Shown here: positions 5,348 through 7,917 of the stretch, in pieces
Layout: each line of letters starts with the position of its first letter
Position numbering within the stretch: the stretch's first letter is position 1
Assembly: GCA_964545475.1 (NCBI GenBank)
Contig: CAZJGG010000090.1
Span: 1 to 7,917 of the forward strand
Direction of reading: 5' to 3'
Length of the DNA: 7,917 nucleotides
Source: CAZJGG01 sp964545475
Lineage (GTDB): Bacteria > Bacillota > Clostridia > Lachnospirales > JAISER01
The notes under the pieces: generated by a model
Databases searched by the model: none
What the model saw: only the letters and a program-made list of their open reading frames with translations
Told to the model about the DNA's origin: nothing
Translations under genes and position numbers: made by a program

Positions 5348-5776
5348 TTGAACAGAGAAAACAAAAAAATACAACATACAAAGGGTTATTATCGTAGTCA
5401 CGCTTGTAACGAATGCTTTAACTGTAAAATATGTGGACGTTTAATAATTCCAGAAGGCGCATCAAGTGAGCATAGAAACCACTGCCCTAACTGTCTTTCC
5501 AGTCTTCATGTTGACATTGAGCCGGGTGACCGCTTGGCTGATTGTGGTGGAATTATGGAACCGATAGGAGTTTGGGTAAGAAAAGGTGGGGAATGGGCAA
5601 TAATTCATCGTTGTAAACGCTGTGGACATTTAAGCTCAAATCGCTGTGCTGCTGATGATAACCCCTTAAAGCTAATGTCTATCGCTATAAAACCATTAAG
5701 TAGTCCACCGTTCCCCATAGAAAGAATTGAGGAATTAACAGCACTTATGGGTGGTGATGGGTATCTAAACAAATGA
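5348..5776 (+). CDS. RNHCP-domain zinc-ribbon-like protein
   Basis: This 142-aa cytoplasmic protein carries the hallmark RNHCPNC motif (residues 43-49) of the RNHCP domain family, whose function is not established. Cysteines come in zinc-ribbon pairs: C20/C23, C26/C29 (FNCKICG), C46/C49, C89/C92 (CKRCGH), with C66 and C100 nearby. This suggests two zinc sites, one from C26/C29 with C46/C49 and one built around C89/C92. A SLHVDIEPGDR stretch follows the motif, as is usual in the family, and the C-terminal 35 or so residues are a less conserved tail. It starts at TTG behind a perfect AGGAGG. It is the only full-length gene in the repeat-bracketed module. Its maximal promoter and long leader with upstream ORFs suggest it responds to translation or stress conditions; a nucleic-acid- or ribosome-related role is a guess. 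Confidence 0.8.
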   Translation: MNRENKKIQHTKGYYRSHACNECFNCKICGRLIIPEGASSEHRNHCPNCLSSLHVDIEPGDRLADCGGIMEPIGVWVRKGGEWAIIHRCKRCGHLSSNRCAADDNPLKLMSIAIKPLSSPPFPIERIEELTALMGGDGYLNK

Positions 5777-5845
5777 GCAATTCTACAAATCCACAATTAC
5801 TGTCATAAGCCATACATTAAATAATTAAATAGTATTACACTATTC

Positions 5846-5880
5846 AAAGAGCTTGGCTGAATCATTTAGCCAAGCTCTTT
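5846..5880 (+). terminator. Strong hairpin after the RNHCP gene
   Basis: AAAGAGCTTGGCT (5846-5858) pairs perfectly with AGCCAAGCTCTTT (5868-5880), a 13-bp stem with a 9-nt loop. The 3' tract is short (TTT, then CTATTG), so it may work together with the terminator at 5910-5937. It closes the RNHCP transcript about 70 bp after the stop. Confidence 0.7.
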
Positions 5881-5903
5881 CTATTGAAAGAAGAAAATTA
5901 TTA

Positions 5904-6017
5904 ATTTATGCCCACTGTATGGTGGGCTATTTTTTTTATGCTTTTCAATTTCAATGATTAACTGCAAAAAAAGCTAGAAATAGTAAATATATTAGAAAGT
6001 TTATATTGTTTATATGC
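5904..6017. repeat. 114-bp direct repeat, copy 2
   Basis: This is the second copy of the element at 4815-4928, separated from it by 1089 bp start to start. The right-hand 65 bp (5953-6017) is nearly identical, and the left part keeps the terminator fold with compensating base changes. Homology stops at TATATGC: the sequences after 4928 and 6017 are unrelated. Recombination between the copies would delete the whole RNHCP module and restore one terminator in front of the 6211 gene. Confidence 0.85.
5910..5937 (+). terminator. Intrinsic terminator within repeat copy 2
   Basis: GCCCAC (5910-5915) pairs with GTGGGC (5922-5927) around a 6-nt loop, followed by TATTTTTTTT. It is the counterpart of 4821-4848 and stands in tandem behind the RNHCP hairpin. 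Confidence 0.85.
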
Positions 6018-6056
6018 GCCAAAAGGGTTATAAAATTAAAAGTTTATATGTTAGTA

Positions 6057-6080
6057 AAAAATATGCACCGGCATATTTTT
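6057..6080 (+). terminator. Terminator-like hairpin before the 6211 gene
   Basis: AAAAATATGC (6057-6066) pairs perfectly with GCATATTTTT (6071-6080) around an ACCG tetraloop. The T-rich 3' arm makes it look like a symmetric, bidirectional terminator or an attenuator between repeat copy 2 and the 6211 gene. The low GC content of the stem makes efficient termination uncertain. Confidence 0.45.
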
Positions 6081-6109
6081 CATTAAATTTATAGGGAAAT
6101 AAAGGGGTA

Positions 6110-6137
6110 TTGTGGTTAAAAAATAAGGTGTTATAAA
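6110..6137 (+). promoter_or_regulatory. Possible promoter of the 6211 gene
   Basis: TTGTGG (6110-6115) and TATAAA (6132-6137) are 16 bp apart, downstream of the hairpin at 6057-6080. The match is moderate in AT-rich DNA; it is the best candidate I see in this gap. Confidence 0.3.
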
Positions 6138-6195
6138 GTGGTGTGGATATTTTAAAAAAGAAAGTTGATATTTGAAAAGTAAACTAAATTTAATT

Positions 6196-6202
6196 AGGGG
6201 AG
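6196..6202 (+). promoter_or_regulatory. Ribosome binding site that favours ATG 6211
   Basis: AGGGGAG lies eight bases before the ATG at 6211. The in-frame TTG at 6172, 13 codons earlier, has no comparable site in front of it, so the shorter protein is preferred. Confidence 0.7.
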
Positions 6203-6210
6203 TTGTTAAT

Positions 6211-6930
6211 ATGGTGAAAAAGGGAATAAATAGTGCAGTAAAGGGGCTAGTTTCAGGTTTCTACTTAGAGGGAAACATATTGGATAATCCAATTAAAAGG
6301 TATATTCAAGTAAAATTACCGCTACAGAAAATACTCTTGTGTAAAAAGATAGTATTCTTACTAATGAAAACGAAAGGTTTTATTAGTGAAGAGACAAAAT
6401 GTTATCTTTCCGACTACTACCATACGGCAAGCGATGTCTATAGAATTTTCAATACGTCAGGTGAAATTGATAAAACAAAAATAAAAAATAAAATATCATA
6501 CGATATGGGGAAAATTGTGAGAAATATTGGAGACTTAGAGTTTTTTCAAAAACTTATTATTTATAACAATAATAATATGCCAGACACTACAAAATTTAAT
6601 AAAGCTTTTGCTAAATATCACGAATCTGATTTTAATTTGAATGACAATGTGTTGGTGGACATACCAATTAAAGACTATTCAACTGAACTAAGCGAAGAAG
6701 ATTTTTCAGAAATGGCAAAAACATTACACCCATATATGAAAAGCATGGTTGATATCAGTATAGGTAGTTTGTCAGATAGCCAAATAGGGTATTTTATGTA
6801 TCTTAAAGACAACTACTTTCTATTGGAGGATACTGACAAGGAAAGATACAATTTTCTTTATAGACTAGCAACAGGAAATTCAACAAGGGATGATGTCAGA
6901 AAATATATTAATAAGTGGTCAAGGTGGTAA
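6211..6930 (+). CDS. Unrecognised 239-aa protein
   Basis: I do not recognise a family. From the preferred ATG the protein is 239 aa (252 aa if TTG 6172 were used). It has no signal peptide and no convincing membrane span; ILLCKKIVFLLM near residue 40 is hydrophobic but interrupted by lysines. The sequence alternates short charged and aromatic segments that look mainly helical: YLSDYYHTASDVYRIF, KISYDMGKIVRNI, EEDFSEMAKTLHPYMKSMV, DKERYNFLYRLATG. There are two cysteines and no obvious catalytic motif. It sits directly after repeat copy 2, behind its own hairpin and possible promoter, and is followed after 84 bp by a coiled-coil protein and then a serine recombinase. Its role in that element (partner, immunity, toxin or regulator) cannot be chosen from sequence. 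Confidence 0.6.
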   Translation: MVKKGINSAVKGLVSGFYLEGNILDNPIKRYIQVKLPLQKILLCKKIVFLLMKTKGFISEETKCYLSDYYHTASDVYRIFNTSGEIDKTKIKNKISYDMGKIVRNIGDLEFFQKLIIYNNNNMPDTTKFNKAFAKYHESDFNLNDNVLVDIPIKDYSTELSEEDFSEMAKTLHPYMKSMVDISIGSLSDSQIGYFMYLKDNYFLLEDTDKERYNFLYRLATGNSTRDDVRKYINKWSRW

Positions 6931-6961
6931 ATGCTCATCTAAAATTTTGATATTAAGCCAC

Positions 6962-6979
6962 CGCTGTGACATGACAGTG
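6962..6979 (+). repeat. Small hairpin in the 6930-7015 gap
   Basis: CGCTGT (6962-6967) pairs with ACAGTG (6974-6979), including one G-T pair, around GACATG. No T-run follows, so it is not a terminator. It lies 20 bp before the AGGAGG of the next gene. Confidence 0.3.
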
Positions 6980-7014
6980 TATAAAATAAATAATAATTTA
7001 GGAGGCGTATTTAT

Positions 7015-7389
7015 ATGATTAAAAAAGATGCTTTTCAACTGCTTGATTCAATTTATAAAAGCGAGCTAAAAATTTTTGAGTTGAACAAAGAGCTAGAAGC
7101 TATTAAGTCAGGCGAAGCAGAACAGGTTCTAAAGTTGAAGATTAACACTCTTCAAGCCAAAAAAGAATACTTATTACGTAAACTTGATTTAAGATTAAAA
7201 AAGTCATATGACCAATTGGATGAGTTAAGGAAAATTGTGAATTGCGGTTATATAGACGTAATGAATGCAGATGGTTTACCAAAACAATGCAGATATGATG
7301 AAGATAAGACTATTGAACACAATGATGGTTTTTGGGATACAATTGAGCAACCAGGAATAGAGGTAGAAAACTATACCAAAAAGCAATAG
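7015..7389 (+). CDS. Unrecognised 124-aa coiled-coil protein
   Basis: No family is recognised. A near-ideal AGGAGG (7000-7005) sits nine bases before the ATG. Residues about 10-75 are rich in Leu, Lys and Glu with heptad-like spacing (ELKIFELNKELEAI, VLKLKINTLQAKKEYLLRKLDLRLKKSYDQLDELRKIV), predicting a long helix or coiled-coil hairpin. The acidic C-terminal third (DEDKTIEHNDGFWDTIEQPG) looks extended or disordered. It is soluble and has two cysteines. It follows the 6211 gene after 84 bp in the same direction and may share its transcript; the recombinase starts 147 bp further on. A coiled-coil accessory or dimerisation role fits the sequence, but no specific function can be claimed. Confidence 0.65.
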   Translation: MIKKDAFQLLDSIYKSELKIFELNKELEAIKSGEAEQVLKLKINTLQAKKEYLLRKLDLRLKKSYDQLDELRKIVNCGYIDVMNADGLPKQCRYDEDKTIEHNDGFWDTIEQPGIEVENYTKKQ

Positions 7390-7447
7390 CTAATTTCTTA
7401 CAATTTGTGTCTCTTAGAGTTATTCAATAGAGTATAGTTATATGAAT

Positions 7448-7453
7448 TATAAT
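7448..7453 (+). promoter_or_regulatory. Possible -10 box of the recombinase promoter
   Basis: A perfect TATAAT lies about 85 bp before the recombinase ATG. No good -35 hexamer is seen at 16-18 bp upstream, so it would be weak or need an activator. The inverted repeat at 7464-7518 follows at once and would lie on the early transcript or act as operator. Confidence 0.35.
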
Positions 7454-7463
7454 GTTTAAGCCT

Positions 7464-7518
7464 CAATAGGGTTTGTTTATATATTTTGGCATATGTCAAA
7501 ATTAAAATTACCCTATTG
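7464..7518. repeat. Nested inverted repeats before the recombinase, candidate binding or res site
   Basis: CAATAGGGT (7464-7472) and ACCCTATTG (7510-7518) form a perfect 9-bp inverted repeat 37 bp apart. Between them is an 18-bp near-palindrome, TTTTGGCATATGTCAAAA (7484-7501), with one mismatched pair and a central TA. Tn3-type resolvases bind inverted sites near their own gene and cut at a central dinucleotide, and they often repress themselves this way. The site is proposed from symmetry and position only. Confidence 0.4.
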
Positions 7519-7536
7519 GCAAGAAAAGGGGTTAAT

Positions 7537-7917
7537 ATGGGACAAAGACTTGGATATGTAAGGGTGTCATCTACAAGCCAGAATACTATACGTCAAGAAG
7601 TTTTAATGAAAGAGTTAGGCGTTAACAAGGTTTATATAGAAAAAGTGTCGGGCAAGAATATAAAAGACAGACCGCAATTACAAGCGTTACTTGATGAAGT
7701 AAACGCTGGTGATACTGTAATTGTTGAGAGCATTAGCAGATTTGCGAGAAACACTAAAGATTTACTTGAACTCATTGATATTTTTAAGCGAAAGAACATA
7801 GTTTTTGTAAGCAAAAAGGAAAATATTGATACCAATACACACACTGGAATGTTTCTACTACAGATATTTGGTGCAATAGCGGAACTTGAACGTGAGTGTA
7901 TTCGAGACAGGCAAAGG
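7537..7917 (+). CDS. Serine recombinase (resolvase/invertase), partial
   Basis: The gene is open at the right end; 127 codons are present of about 180-200 expected for a Tn3 resolvase/Hin-type enzyme. The N-terminal catalytic domain is complete in motif terms: GYVRVSS with nucleophile S11 and R9, R45 in KDRPQL, and SRFARNT with R68 and R71. The numbering of the arginines equals that of gamma-delta resolvase. AIAELERECIRDRQR (113-127) starts the dimerisation helix E, and the C-terminal DNA-binding HTH lies beyond the window. The enzyme cuts and rejoins two DNA strands through a phosphoserine link, resolving or inverting DNA between short sites. AAGAAAAGGGG (7521-7531) serves as ribosome binding site for the ATG. 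Whether it acts on the palindromes upstream or on the 114-bp repeats is unknown. No transposase is visible. Confidence 0.9.
   Translation, partial: MGQRLGYVRVSSTSQNTIRQEVLMKELGVNKVYIEKVSGKNIKDRPQLQALLDEVNAGDTVIVESISRFARNTKDLLELIDIFKRKNIVFVSKKENIDTNTHTGMFLLQIFGAIAELERECIRDRQR

Noticed and set aside
5238..5350. Programmed frameshift joining uORF2 to the RNHCP frame at the pseudoknot.
   Set aside because: The RNHCP frame has a TAA at 5321, between the pseudoknot and the RNHCP start, so no fusion protein can form.
5605..5796. An open frame on the complementary strand inside the RNHCP gene.
   Set aside because: It has no ribosome binding site or family signature, and it overlaps a gene with strong motif support.
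4815..6017. Integron cassette with attC sites, or a composite transposon.
   Set aside because: The repeats lack attC-type R/L boxes and long imperfect palindromes, and no integrase or transposase is present; the recombinase at the right is a serine enzyme without a demonstrated link.
6172..6210. In-frame TTG start giving a 13-residue longer version of the 6211 protein.
   Set aside because: There is no Shine-Dalgarno before TTG 6172, whereas ATG 6211 has AGGGGAG at eight bases.
7632..7844. An open frame on the complementary strand inside the recombinase gene.
   Set aside because: It is a mirror of the conserved serine recombinase coding sequence and has no support of its own.
1..7917. CRISPR array, tRNA or rRNA genes.
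   Set aside because: No regularly spaced repeats with unique spacers, no tRNA cloverleaf with TTCRA-type arm, and no rRNA sequence were seen; the only regular repeat is the in-frame LRR array.

Overview
The window is AT-rich and gram-positive in style: strong AGGAGG-type ribosome binding sites, TTGACA/TATAAT promoters, some TTG starts, and secreted proteins with typical Firmicutes domains (WG repeats plus a copper-amine-oxidase-type 'stalk' domain, and Cys/Asn leucine-rich repeats). I read it as an accessory island of an anaerobic low-GC Firmicute (Clostridia-like), with phage- or element-type regulators on the left and a serine recombinase running off the right end. The species cannot be named from the sequence.

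Layout. 1-436 holds no gene I can support, only a long bidirectional terminator hairpin and a short inverted repeat. 437-1095 is a divergent pair of small XRE (helix-turn-helix) regulators with back-to-back promoters and palindromes, arranged like a phage CI/Cro switch. No terminator follows the rightward regulator, so its promoter can read through a hairpin leader into two secreted proteins: a 485-aa WG-repeat/stalk-domain protein (1229-2686) and a 696-aa leucine-rich-repeat protein (2715-4805). These two lie 28 bp apart and look like an operon for envelope or extracellular proteins.

From 4815 to 6017 a module is bracketed by a 114-bp direct repeat (4815-4928 and 5904-6017). Each copy is a terminator hairpin plus a 65-bp segment differing at two positions between copies. 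Between the copies lie a perfect-consensus sigma-A promoter, a leader of about 335 nt, and a zinc-binding RNHCP-domain protein of unknown function (5348-5776) followed by its own hairpin. The leader holds two short upstream ORFs, a closed multi-stem domain, and a hairpin whose 3' arm can pair either with its own 5' arm or with the RNHCP Shine-Dalgarno. It looks like a leader-peptide/attenuator riboregulator and is the most interesting element here.

The right part carries two genes I do not recognise (6211-6930, a soluble, probably helical protein; 7015-7389, a coiled-coil protein) and the N-terminal 127 codons of a Tn3/Hin-type serine recombinase (7537 to the window end). A nested inverted repeat in front of the recombinase could be its binding or recombination site. 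Repeat-bounded gene modules next to a recombinase suggest cassette-like gain and loss, but no direct link between the recombinase and the repeats can be shown from the sequence alone.
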